Source: Cochliopodium minus
Lineage: Eukaryota > Discosea > Himatismenida > Cochliopodiidae
Length of the DNA stretch: 64,000 nucleotides
Assembly: GCA_024220525.1 (NCBI GenBank)
Contig: JAMYWO010000115.1
Location: 24,099-88,098, forward strand
Direction of reading: 5' to 3'
The translations under genes were made by a program, and so were the position numbers. The notes under the pieces were generated by a model. That model had not been told where the DNA came from, did no database searches, and was given only the letters and a program-made list of their open reading frames with translations. Numbering within the stretch: the stretch's first letter is position 1; each line of letters opens with the position of its first letter. Positions 48,228-59,300 of this stretch are shown here, one piece after another.

Positions 48228-49537
48228 GATCATGTGAAATCATCATTGTCGACAAGTGTATGCGTATCATGTCCAATCAAAGACTGCAAGAAGATGATTA
48301 GTGTGAGAGACATCCAACAACTGATGCCCAAACAGATCGAAAGAAACTTCTCTTCTAAATCTGCCACTGAAAGGCTTGTTTCAGAGTTGAAGCACATCAC
48401 AGAGTCTGACCCCAAAAAAAATGTAAAAAAAAAATTTTTGACGATAAAATTTTCTTTTACTTTTTTTTTTTGTTTGATTGTAGGGTTACAGTGTTGCTCC
48501 TATTAAAAGAAATATGTATCATTGGGAAGTAAAAAAAAAAATTTGTATTCATTATACAATTTATTTTTTTTGTGAATTTTTTCATTATTCAATTTTTCTA
48601 ACATTTTTTTTATTTATTCTTTCATTTTAAACTTTTTTCACACTTTTTATTAAAAAAAAAATTTTTAATAAAAAAAAAAAGTTGAAAATGTTTGGTTTTG
48701 ACGAAAAAGATCCAATAACTAAAGACATGAAATCGAGAAAAGTGGAGGACATTTTATTTCACGTATTGATTTTAATAAACATCTTTTTTTAAAAAACCAA
48801 TAATTCCTTTTTTTTTTACAGATAACTTTCCCTCAAGATTTTCCTTTCTCTCCTCCTTTCATCCGTGTAAAAATTTTTAAAAAAATAAAAAAATTTTAAT
48901 AATCAAGAAATATAAAAAAAATAAAAATAAAACCAAAATTTTTTGTTTTTCAAAGGTTATTCGACCAAGGTAAAATTTTTTAGTGTTGAATACTTTTTTG
49001 TTTCAATTTTTTATTTTTATTTTTTTGAAAAAAAAAGATTTCAATACATGACAGGACACATGTAATTCAAATTCCAAAGAAAAATTAAATTTTTTCACAA
49101 AAAAAAAATATATAAACTTTTTTTCTTATAGAACAATAGGAGGTTCCGTTTGTATGGAGTTACTAACTAAATCTGGTTGGTCTCCGATCATGACTCGTAA
49201 CAAAACAATCAATTAAATTCGTTTAATCATTTCTTATTTTTTTGTTTAGTCGAGTCTGTAATCATCACTATTCGTGCTCAACTTGATAGGTCAAAAAAAA
49301 AAAAAAAGAAATAAAAAATTATTCTTTGAACTTACAAATTTTTAATTATATTTTTTATAGTGGAAATGCAAGGTAGTTTTTTTTCCAAAAAAAAAATTAA
49401 TTTTAATTTTAATTTTAATTTACTCTCTTTTTTTTTTTTGTTAACACTTTAGGTTGGATATGAATAACAAATCGGATTATACAGAATCAGAAGCTAAAGA
49501 AGCTTTCGAGAGAATGAGAAGGAACCATGGTTGGTGA
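48228..49537 (+). CDS. UBE2Q: Ubiquitin-conjugating enzyme E2, UBE2Q family, 5' end uncertain
   Basis: This E2 transfers ubiquitin from E1 via its active-site Cys. From 48330 onward the order of blocks is that of UBE2Q1/2: ATERLVSELKHI, YSVAPIKRNMYHWEVK (the equivalent of YDWHVK), ILFHITFPQDFPFSPPFIRV, IGGSVCMELLTKSGW with the catalytic Cys, SVIITIRAQLDSGNARLDM and the C-terminus ERMRRNHGW, TGA 49535-49537. Several exons are tiny: 48956-48969 (14 nt), 49038-49061 (24 nt) and 49361-49372 (12 nt). The readable N-terminus contains SVCVSCPIKDCKKMISVRDI, which looks like the end of an RBR-type RING1 rather than the RWD of animal UBE2Q. The start is not visible; the upstream sequence contains an ambiguous base. 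Confidence 0.85.
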
Positions 49538-49613
49538 TCTCCATTCTCATCAAAAAATAAAAAAAAATTGGAAAATCTAACTTTTGTCAATAAACATCAT
49601 TTAAAACAAATTT

Positions 49614-50341
49614 TTAATAATCAACTTGATATTCTATTTTAACAAGCAAATTGTGTTTGTTTGGTGAAAAGACAGCTTGTATTATGAGAAAGAGGATTGG
49701 TTTGTTTATAACTAACCTTATTTTCTTTGACAAAAATTTTGAACAAAGAAAGATAAGCAAAATTTTGTTCTGAACATCAATGGAGAAGAATTTATTTCTT
49801 TTAGTTGTCCATAACTTTCCTTCATTATAATCTTGGAATATTTTGAGCACTTTCTCATTAAAATCTACTTCTTTATTTAAAAAGTATATTCTTGTTGTGC
49901 CAACAAAATTGTTATTGCTTCTTTTGAAATTAGTTTTTTATTAATCTTGTTGATAAGCAAATATTCTTCCCTCTTTCCTTCATCTATTTTCATTTTCTTT
50001 TCAAACAAATAGTGAATGATGTTTGGATCAATAGATGAATTATTCACCAACAACTCGAAGTTATTGTTAGTCATAATTTTGGTTCCTAAGTTCACCTCAC
50101 TTTTCATTTCCACTAAATATTTGATCATTTCCAAATTTACGCTCTCATTGGTACAAAGATAGTTTAATGCATTATAAGAACATATCCTTTCATTTATATC
50201 AACTTTATTCTCAACGAAATATTTCAATATTTCAACTGTTATATACCTATTTTTGTATATTCTATGAAAAAAGATCCATTTATTTTTTGGCCCTCTTTTC
50301 AAATCTTTTACAAAATTTTCCAAATCGCCAAATTCCATCAT
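49614..50341 (-). pseudogene. Ankyrin-repeat protein gene with an apparent frameshift
   Basis: The start ATG 50341 (MMEFGDLENFVKDLKRGPKN) leads ankyrin-like repeats: ILKYFVENKVDINERICSYN, ALNYLCTNESVNLEMIKYLV, IHYLFEKKMKID. The frame stops at TAA (about 49875) inside ACTTTTTAAA. One base away, the other frame continues as NKEVDFNEKVLKIFQDYNEG, KLWTTKRNKFF and KILLIFLCSKF to TAA 49614, which reads as the natural C-terminus. A single T lost in the five-T run would restore continuity, so this is either a sequencing indel or a genuine break. Similar ankyrin units occur at the N-terminus of the ROCO gene. Function unknown. The start is 131 bp from the divergent gene at 50473. Confidence 0.55.
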
Positions 50342-50472
50342 ATCTGTGAAATTTAAATCTAATAGTTAATATTGATCAATTCCTGACAAAGAATTATCTT
50401 TAAAGCTCCTTGATTCCTCTTTTTTTTTTTTTTTTTTTTGTAATTTTTTATTTATTTTAAAAAAAAATTTTG

Positions 50473-51005
50473 ATGATTTTGGAAGAGAATTTAGAAGAAT
50501 TCACAATATTGCTCAATAATATTGAATGGAAAGAAATAAAAGATTGTCCTGGAAGATATCTTCTGGATAGAAAGCATCAAGAAGAGAATCATCAGCTCGC
50601 TCCAATTGAATTCTTGAGAAAATTCTTGGAAGATCAAAATCTTAAAGAAAGGAAACAATATAATTTCAAAAGTGAAGTATGCAAAGATGAATTCATTCTA
50701 ATATGTAAAAAAAAGAGAATAAATGCCTATTTATCCTATTATATTTGAAATTTGTTTGAAATTTTTTTTTAAAAAAAAAAAAAATAAATCTTTAAAAAAA
50801 AAGGTTTTAAAGGTACTAACTTAAAAAAATTGTTTTTGATTGGTTTTGTTGTAAATTTTTTTCAAAAAAAAAAAAAGGAGGTGGAGGATTATTGTCGTAC
50901 ATAAAAGAAGAGAAAGGAAACAAGAAATACGTACACACTCTAAACAACGTCTCAGGGAAAAAAAGAAAGCTCGCACATCTAAAAGTGGAAGAGAAATTTT
51001 ATTGA
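50473..51005 (+). CDS. Small conserved-looking protein of unknown function
   Basis: About 125 residues in three exons. Exon 1 (50473 to about 50706) begins MILEENLEEFTILLNNIEWK and includes CPGRYLLDRK, PIEFLRKFL and DEFILIC. A direct splice to the last exon would create a stop. Inserting a 9-nt exon (50804-50812, GT-TTT-AAA-G) restores the frame as CFKGGGGLLSYIKEEKGNKK, followed by YVHTLNNVSGKKRKLAHL, TGA 51003-51005. The glycine run and HTLN motif look conserved, but I cannot name the family. No signal peptide or membrane segment. Splice junctions are inferred from frame. Confidence 0.55.
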
Positions 51006-51106
51006 AAATATAAAAAAATTTTTGTATAAAAATAATTTATAAAAATTCAAAAAAAATTAAAAAAATTTTATTGGTTTTTTGTTCATTATTTATCAATAAT
51101 AATTTT

Positions 51107-53405
51107 TTTTATCCACGTGAAGAACTGTCTTCATCCACCCAGTCAGTTTCACCTTCACCATCTTCGCCTTCCTCTTCTTCTTCGAAGGTGTATTCGTACT
51201 CATCCTCGTCTCCCTCTCCAAAAAACTGGCGGTCTTCGTCTTCGTCAAGATCCTCCCACTCATAACGTTCTTCATCCTAAAAATGGAGAGTAAAATAAAA
51301 TGAAATAAAATAAAATAAAAAAATCAAAAATAAAAAATTAATTCAAAAATAATTTAAAATAAATTAAAAAAATAATTTAAAAATAAAAAACTTTAATTAA
51401 TTTAAAATAAAATTGTTTGATAAAAAATCATTGTTTACTTCATCTTCATCCTCTTCGTATTCGTACAAGAACTCTTCTTCGTCCTCATTTTCATATTCCT
51501 CTTGATCAACAGAATCAGTGGTAGTGAGAGAATAGTCCTGAAATTTTTTCTTTGGTTTCAAGCCCACTTGTCCCTTATTTTCATCAGAGTTTTCTTTAAC
51601 ATCTTGTGGTGGTTCTATTACCAACAAAAAATTAATTAAATTAAAAAAGTTTTTTTTTTTTTGAAATATTTTTATTTAAATGAAGTTGACGAAAATTTGA
51701 AGTTTTTTTAATTTAATTTCTTGATTATTTTAAATTTTTAAATTTTTTTTATGAAAATATGTAAATTCATAAATCAAAGAAAAAAAATATTACCGTCAAC
51801 AAAAGCAACGGAACGTATTTGAGGTCTGAAAAATTCTTCCAATTCGGTGTGAGGGGTTCCCTTAATGGTGGGGTCGAGGTGGAACCTCTTCTTAGAGACG
51901 AGAGGATAGTAATTGTCATCCTTGTGTTCCACGTGTACTACTGCGAACCATATCAAGAGTACGATGAACAAGAAAAAGATGGGAACCAACATCACCAACA
52001 TGAAACGAACCTTTTAAAAAGAAAAAAAATTTAAAATTGTAAATTATTGAGAGTGAATAATTAATTGTGAAAGTATCTTTTGTTTTTATAAATTTATATT
52101 AAAAAAAAAAAAATTATTAAAAAGAAAAAAATTCCGCTTATATATTTTATTGGAGGATATTTTTATTTTTGAAATTCGATTTATTATATCATCCCCTATC
52201 TATATGTCGGAAAAAGATGATAGAGGAGATGTTGAATATTATCAAAAAAGATCGTGTCGAAGATAAATAAAAGAATAAGGAATTTAATTCGACTAATATA
52301 TGAAAGGAATATTTATTATCCCTTATTTGAAAGTATAATCTTGAATATTCTCTTTTTTAAAGATTAATTTTTCTTACATTCTTATTTGGCTCCAATATCA
52401 AAGAATCTTTGGGACAAGTATGTCTATAACCACTGATATTATAAAGAGACAAAGATTTATAGGTGGGCATATCGACGACACCAGTTTCCGGAATCGAATT
52501 CATGTCGTTATCAAGGTTCCAATGTCTCTGGAACAAAAGTATGGAGAGATATCTGATATCTTTAACTTGCCCAAGAATATTATAGATTGCAATTGTGGTA
52601 TCATTCTCTCCCTCTTGAATAGTCCATCCTTCATCGATGAAATATGGTGTGATAAGTGGATCAGTTACAAATTTCAATCCCAATCCTGAATCAAAGCCAG
52701 TGGTGGATGCTCTATCGAAATATGGGGCTTCTCCATCACATATTCCTTTATATTTCAAAATATTTCAATTTTATGATTAAAAATAAAAAGGAGACAAATT
52801 GATTCAATCATAAAGATCATTTTGTTCAAATTCGATATATTAAATCTTTATATATATTTAAACTTACCATGTTTCCTTTGTTCAATCCTCAAAAATGCAA
52901 GTGATAATGATCTATATGCATCTAACACAGTAACTGTCCTGAGACTATTATTTATTATCCTCAAAAGAGAAGTTCTTGCAGATTGTTGCTAAGGTATGAA
53001 AAAATAAAAATAAACTAAAGAGATCAAGTTCTATCAGATTTACCAAAAATGGCAATATGATTGTATTACTTTCTTCTAGGAATCTAACACCATTTATATC
53101 TGCAATTGATTGTAAAAGGGTTCCATTACAATTTATTTCAGCCACTTCATTCAATGAAAATTGTCTGACATATTCTTCACTACATTCTCCAAATCTAGAT
53201 ACTTGTTTATTTTAATCAATAAATCCTTCAACATCTTTAAAAAATTAATTTATTTTTATTTTTTTTTACTTGAATCCAATGATATTAATCTATTTTGAGA
53301 GTATATCGGTACTGTTGAAAACAATAACAATAAGACAACAAAAAAAATCAAATTTCTCCCTATCATCCAATTTTTTTTAATTTTTTTTATAAATAATTTT
53401 GACAC
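51107..53405 (-). CDS. Type I membrane protein with acidic cytoplasmic tail, orphan family
   Basis: The start at 53405 gives MVSKLFIKKIKKNWMIGRNL followed by FFVVLLLLFSTVPIYSQ, a signal peptide or anchor. An ectodomain of about 230 residues in four exons follows (RFGECSEEYVRQ, CNGTLLQSIADINGVRF, ICDGEAPYFDRAS, PLITPYFIDEGWTIQEGEND, LLFQRHWNLDNDMNSIPETG). A 350-bp intron (about 52020-52372) separates this from the transmembrane exon FMLVMLVPIFFLFIVLLIWF. The cytoplasmic part begins YYPLVSKKRFHLDPTIKGTP and ends in two strongly acidic exons (EYENEDEEEFLYEYEEDEDE; EEEEEGEDGEGETDWVDEDS), TAA 51107. Exon phases agree across all joins I checked. It could be a receptor or trafficking protein; no known domain is recognised. 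Confidence 0.6.
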
Positions 53406-54073
53406 CATCTTGTTAAAAAAAAAAAAAATTGCAACAAACATCATGAAAGAAAACATTTCTCAGCTTTCAAAATCAAAAGAAAAACTCTATTTTCCAATCA
53501 AACAAAACTTACATTAATTTTCATCTTTTCAAAATAATAAAAACCTTCATTTCAATTCTCTAATGATATTGATTCTTGCAAGAAAAAAAAATAATCCTTA
53601 TGAGTTAGGTGTTCTTTTGCTAGTGGATAGAATAATAGAATTATTGGGAATGAAAATAACGTTTTGAAATTGAGAGAGAATAAGAATAGATTTGATTCTC
53701 TTTTGGAAGATTTAAAATATATCAATTTGAGAAATATTCTGGAATATTCCGATTATATAATAAAGATTTGGTGTAATTTAGGTCGTCATAATTTCCAATA
53801 TTTCATAAGAATAAAAATCCTTTAACATTGGAACTCAACGAGACCGTCAAATATAAAAAAGCAAGTATTTGAAAAATGATGTCATTGCCATATGTCCATT
53901 GCACCCTTTCGAGTACAATTATATAACATAGTTCATTTAATATTGATTTGCTTTTTATTTATTTAAAAATAAACTGAAATAAAAAATTAAAAAAAAATAA
54001 ATATTGGTATCTGTTTTGATATAGGATACATTTATATCAAAAATAATTTTGAGAATTGAGAATAAGGAGATTG
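53406..54073. other. Intergenic region with one unexplained open stretch
   Basis: Between two divergent genes, the plus strand has a stop-free stretch at about 53629-53823 that lacks an ATG (ENKNRFDSLLEDLKYINLRN, then YSDYIIKIWCNLGRHNFQYF). Composition looks protein-like, so it may be a gene remnant. Nothing else is recognised. Confidence 0.3.
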
Positions 54074-55182
54074 ATGTTCAAGAAGATATTCATCAAAAAC
54101 ATACCAAAATTTAAAGCCAATAAATTAAATATTAAAAAAAAATCGATTGATTCAAATTTCTTAAACACATACTTCACCATGGAAAATAAAGAGAACAAAA
54201 GAGAGGAAATCAAAGAGGAGGAGACAGTAAATGAGCCAACATTGAAGAAACAGAAATCAGAATTGAAGAAATTATCATTGAATACATCAAATAAGGGGAA
54301 ATATAGCGAATTTAAAAGAATGTTTGAAGGATTTGGATATTCTCTTGTAAAAAAAAGAATTTTAATCTTAAAATTTTTATTTATAAATTTGAATTGTATC
54401 ATTGCATACCATCAAAGAATGAATAGATGTGAAATCTTGAATATAAAGATATACATGAATATAAATATTCATTACTTAACGGACAATTTTATTAATAATA
54501 AATAAAAATTTTATCAAAAAAAAAATGTTAGTAACCATCCTTATAAAATCCTCACCAATTTTTTTAAAACAGGATTCAACAAGTATTGATCTTAAAGAAA
54601 TTATTGCATCGCACGAAGAAGTAGTAGCACACAAAGCTTCCAGTTTGGAAGAGAACGTAATCGTAGAAGACACCTCATTGGAGATTGAGGGAAACGAAGG
54701 AGAAGGTATCAATATCAAATGGATTTTGAGTAATATGAGTCAATTTGTAGGAAAAAAGGCTACTTGGACTGTTCTTTTGGCAGTACAACAAAATGAAAAG
54801 GTATTTCATCCTTAATTTTTTTTTTTTAATTGCAATTTTCAATTTGGAAAATTTTTCAATTTATTTTTTTCTTTTCAGTTTTAATCAACAATTTTTGTTT
54901 ATTTTTTATTTTTTATTCTTCATTTTTCAATATTTTTATCTTTAGGTCAATATTTACAAAGGAGAAACAATAGGTGAAATAGTGGAGCCTCAAGGAGAGG
55001 GAGGTTTTGGTTTCGACCCAATCTTCAGACCAGTAGGCAAAGAAAAGACTTTGGCTCAAGATAAGGACGACGAAGTCTCCGCGAGATATAAGGCCGTCAA
55101 GAACCTCTGTGACTCAGTTATTTATAAGACTTTGGATCCCATTAAAGATTGGAACGGAAAATGGCAAAATGATGAGAATTAA
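54074..55182 (+). CDS. ITPA: Non-canonical purine NTP pyrophosphatase (HAM1/ITPA family)
   Basis: This enzyme hydrolyses ITP, dITP and XTP to monophosphates, cleaning nucleotide pools. Three exons (54074-54346, 54573-54800, 54946-55182) give LSLNTSNKGKYSEFKRMFEG (substrate loop at the N-terminus), HEEVVAHKASSLEENVIVED, INIKWILSNM, TWTVLLAVQQN, YKGETIGEIVEPQGEGGFGF, DPIFRPVGKEKTLAQ and SARYKAVKNL. These match ITPA in order (LVEDT, IKWFLE, GFG-DP-F-P, S-R--AL). An in-frame ATG at 54179 (MENKENKREEI) would give about 212 residues, the usual length. The longer start at 54074 adds a lysine-rich segment (MFKKIFIKNIPKFKANKLNI) that could be a mitochondrial presequence. The family is clear; which start is used is open. 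Confidence 0.85.
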
Positions 55183-55307
55183 ATTTTTTTGAATATGAAA
55201 TAATTTAATTTATGAAGGAAACAAAAATATTTTTTTAATTTTTTACTTTATTTTTTTATTTTTATTTATAAATATTTTTTTCAGAACCGAAAAAAGAAAT
55301 TTTCTTT

Positions 55308-56273
55308 CTTAATCCTTTTTTGAGGCTTGAGAATAAATGTAGTTGGTGAAACCATCTTCAAAGATAAGAGCGATCTGATACACGAAATAAACAACAACTG
55401 ACAAGACAATACCAGAAGGAGAGCATTGATAAATAGCAGTGCCCATAAACAATAAAGTGGATCCATTATACTTTTTTAATAAAAAATTTCAATTTTAAAT
55501 TTCAATTTTAAATTTTTTTTTTACCATTGGTGATGTTACTACGTTGAAAGGAAACCCTTCTATCTTTTCTTCGAACAAGATTCCAAAGTAATCTCCGAGA
55601 TATGTTCCCTTGATTCCCAGTTTCCACATTGATGTCGCTACCAATACTCCACCAACTGCATTAATGATCATGGCGAGTATTTTGAATTCAATTCTATCCA
55701 TTTCAATCAATTTTGGTTGATATTTTAATGATTCACTGAATCTATTTTTCGCATAAATGAAAATTAATTGTAAATTGTTGATGATCTTTTATTTTTATTG
55801 AGAATTGAAGGTATATTTATCATCCCATCATATATAAATCAATAATTCTTGACATTATTTTTTGATCATAAAATATATTTTGTGATTTTTTTTAGTTTTA
55901 CATAAAATCTCTGTACAATCCCAAGGTCATTATCATAAATGCGAGAAAATAGCATCCATTCACTTTAGATCCTAATACATCTGACAAAAATTTTGTCTTA
56001 TATTCTTTTCAGTGTTCGAAAAGAAAAAATTGAGAAAAAAAAGAAAATTTTTTAATATATTTTTTATCATTGAAAGAGTTTAATCATTAAAGATCTTGAA
56101 TCAATTGTATCAATTAGGATATTTAAATTCCAGATCAAATTTTAATGTTATATACCTATTCTTGCAACGATGTTCCACCATAATGGATTGAATATAATAC
56201 CAAGAACACTTATTATGAAATGAGGCTCAGTGATATTGATCACTCTTGACAAATCATTGAGATTGATTTCCAT
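55308..56273 (-). CDS. PEMT: Phosphatidylethanolamine N-methyltransferase
   Basis: This ER or mitochondrial-membrane enzyme converts phosphatidylethanolamine to phosphatidylcholine with S-adenosylmethionine. Four exons give about 205 residues, the family's length. Start ATG 56273: MEINLNDLSRVINITEPHFI, then IIFNPLWWNIVARI (human: FNPLYWNVVARWE). Exon 2 is EYKTKFLSDVLGSKVNGCYF. Exon 3 begins in the next membrane helix and includes WKLGIKGTYLGDYFGILFEE and FPFNVVTSPMYNGST, the diagnostic GTFLGDYFGIL and NPMYWGST-type motifs for SAM binding. Exon 4 has AIYQCSPSGIVLSVVVYFVY and FEDGFTNYIYSQASKKD, TAA 55308. It lies 125 bp from the convergent ITPA stop. Introns reach about 200-300 bp. Very well supported. 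Confidence 0.93.
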
Positions 56274-56369
56274 TTTTTTTTTTTTTCTAAAAGGAAACAT
56301 CCTTGCTGATCTCAATATAAAACAAAAAAAAAAAAAAGATAAAAACTTGATAAAACAAAGGGTTTTTTA

Positions 56370-59300
56370 TTATTTGTTGAGCTTTCTTTTTCGATGATCA
56401 AAACTGATATCTTTATCTAAATTTCCAAAATCATATACTTTGGTCACCTCTTCAGATGAAGAACTCATAGAATCACTGATATCTTTTTTACCATCATCTT
56501 CCTCATCCTCATCCTCATCATCGTCATTGTCATCATCTTTAACAACAAAATCATCATCGTCTTTTTTCTTGCTCTTGTTATCAATGAAAAACTTTTCAAT
56601 GTATTCTCCTTCACTCATCTCGTCCTCGTTGACTGACAAAGAGATCTGATAATCCAATTCATCCAAGATATCACTTTTCCCAGCAACAAACTCCTTGTTG
56701 GGATGGGAAGATTCAAACTTGGCTGTCAAATCCTTAAGAACAAAAGTATTGGAAGAAGGAGGAATGTTATTCGCTCTAATAATCTCTCCCATATTCAAAA
56801 TGAAAGCTCTTGTTTGAAAAGTCATCTTGGGGAAAAGTTTAACGGTGGAGATGTTCTTCGAGTTGTTTTGTTTGAACTTTTCGATGGTCGAGAGAAAGTT
56901 TTGGGAGAGGGATCTTAGATATTGGATGATGGGGGAGACAGCTTCGATGGAATAACTTTTTTCGGGGCAATCTTTTTTGGTGATGGATCGCCATTCTAAC
57001 AAAGTATTGATCTGCGTTTTGAAGTGTTTGAAACAGTTGATGACGAAACCACAGAAAAGTAAAATGTGTCTTTCAAAGTTGTCGAAGAGAACATCAATGT
57101 AGTTTCGTTTCATAAGATCACACATGCAGTTGATGAGATTGATCTTCTCCAATAAAGGATCATAAACATAACTCTTTTCCTCTTCAAACTTTTCGTTGAA
57201 AGGAGCCAAGAGAGGAAAGGACTCTGTGCATATTTGCATGATCGTTCTGAAAATGTGAGTGAAGCTGCTCAAAGTGATAAACTTGTATTGGTGATGTTTG
57301 GAAAGCATGTCTATCTCTCTTTTTTCGATGTGAGTGTTCACAAGTTCCTTGATGATGTTGAAAAAATTTAAAGAGATTAGAGTGGTTGAACTGATAGGAG
57401 ACAAAGCCAAATTGACGAAAAACATGTAATTTACAATGAAAATGTCGTCTCTTTTGGAGTTGGAGAACAACTTTAGATTGTTTACAATATCCCAATTCTT
57501 TTTCTCTTGTTTGCTGCTTCTTGAGAGATTGAATGATGAAACCGTCTTTGAAAATTTTACACAATTTATGCATTCTTTGTAGTAGGAGAAATATTCTTGA
57601 GTGAAACATGTTTTGAATATTTCGTCCATTCCTTCTATTTCTTTTGAAGAAATGTTTCTCAATACTATGATTATTTCCAACAATAAAATATGAATCTAAA
57701 AATAAAAAGATTAATAAAAAAAAAATTTTTTTTTTTATTTTTTTTTTTACATAAATGTCTGTAGTTTCTTTCAGAAGGACTTTGAAGAATTCAAAAAATT
57801 GTTTGCTTGCAGAGTTTACACTATCAAATTTCTCCTCTTGTCCAAAAAAAAGGTGACTTATCTCCAAAAAAGTGGAGAAATTTCTGGAACAATAAATCAA
57901 AGTAGATCTCATAACAGACAACAACAAACCGAGTGTTTGTATGGAAACGGTCCAGAGTTTCATGAATCCTTTGTGCTCTTCTGTTTCTCCAATGGTGTAC
58001 TCTTGGATCATGAAAGTGAAATTGTTAGAATGCTCCGTTCTGATTTTTAATGAGGAAAAAAATTTGTTTTTCAATAAAATTTTGAAGAGTTTTTTAGGAT
58101 TGTTTTGGAGCTCGAGGGTAGAATAGAACATCCTTTCTACTTCAAGTAGAGGAACAAATGGGCCGTATGTACCTTTCTTTGGAGATGAACTTGGTAAAAA
58201 CGAGTTGGCGATTTCTGCATGGATCGTTTCGAGGAAATTTTTGTAGACTGTGGATTTCTCGAGAAATTGACCGAGAATCTTCATGTCTATTTTCTCTATT
58301 TCCTCCACTTGATCTAACTCAAAGGAAGAAAAAAGATCCAATATTAGTTCAAAGTCAATGGTGGGCAAAAGCGACATCTTGTCCTCACACTTGAACTTTT
58401 TCTTCAAGATGTGATTGGTGGACAAAATGTTTATTACTTTGTTGCAAATATCTTGTTTAAGGTCTTTGTTCATCAATTTTGGATCGGACTTTATTATGGA
58501 ATGAATGGTGTTAGAAATTAATGTGGATTCGATTGAAGAAACGATGTGACAATATTGAGAATAGTTCATTTGTTTTTCGGGTATTTCGATGCTGTAGTAG
58601 AGAAATTTGGTCAGAAACTCTGGTCCTTTATCCCACTTTATTTTCAAAAGCATCAAGATCAACATGGGCAAGTACCACGGGTGTCCATCTAGTAATTGTT
58701 TGTTCTTGTTCAAATATTCTACAATCATTAGAACTTTGTTTTTGTCTTCAGTTTCAGTGATTTCAATTTTGGAAAGATCTTCTTCTACGTATTGAGTGAT
58801 CGACTTTGTAATCTCCACATTTTTAGATACCAACTCGAAATTAGAGTAGAAAAGATCAAGGATGTAGGTTTTTAAATGGAGACTACTTGTTGTATTGAGA
58901 ATTTTGATGAGCCATTGAAGAATGTTGTCGAAATCATTTATAATTTCACTATTCAAAAGTAAGTGAGAAGCAACAATTACACCACAAATTTGGTTGTCTG
59001 GCAAATTGGCGTAGCAAAGTTGTTTTTGAACGAAAATAAGCAGTGAGTTTCTCAAACTGGGCTTCTTTTTAGAAACAAGCGATAAGGTAACTGCAACATG
59101 AGAAAACAGAACAGGAGATAAATTGTTGTGGAATAAATACATAAATTCTTCGATGAAAGTAGAGTGTGTTTCGAGAATATCCGCATTTTTCTTTGATATT
59201 TTCAATAAAATTTGAAAAGGAACCAAAGAGTTTACGGAAAAATGTTTAGAAGCAGATATTTCTTGTTTGTATCTTTGAGGTATATACTCCAAACTCGTTT

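Noticed and set aside
50420-50472. Poly-T/poly-A tracts as transposon target or retroelement tails
   Set aside because: Homopolymer tracts occur throughout the introns and intergenic DNA of this window, with no flanking duplication or element body.
56440-56649. Serine-rich plus-strand frame
   Set aside because: It is the complement of the acidic D/E repeat near the FANCI C-terminus.
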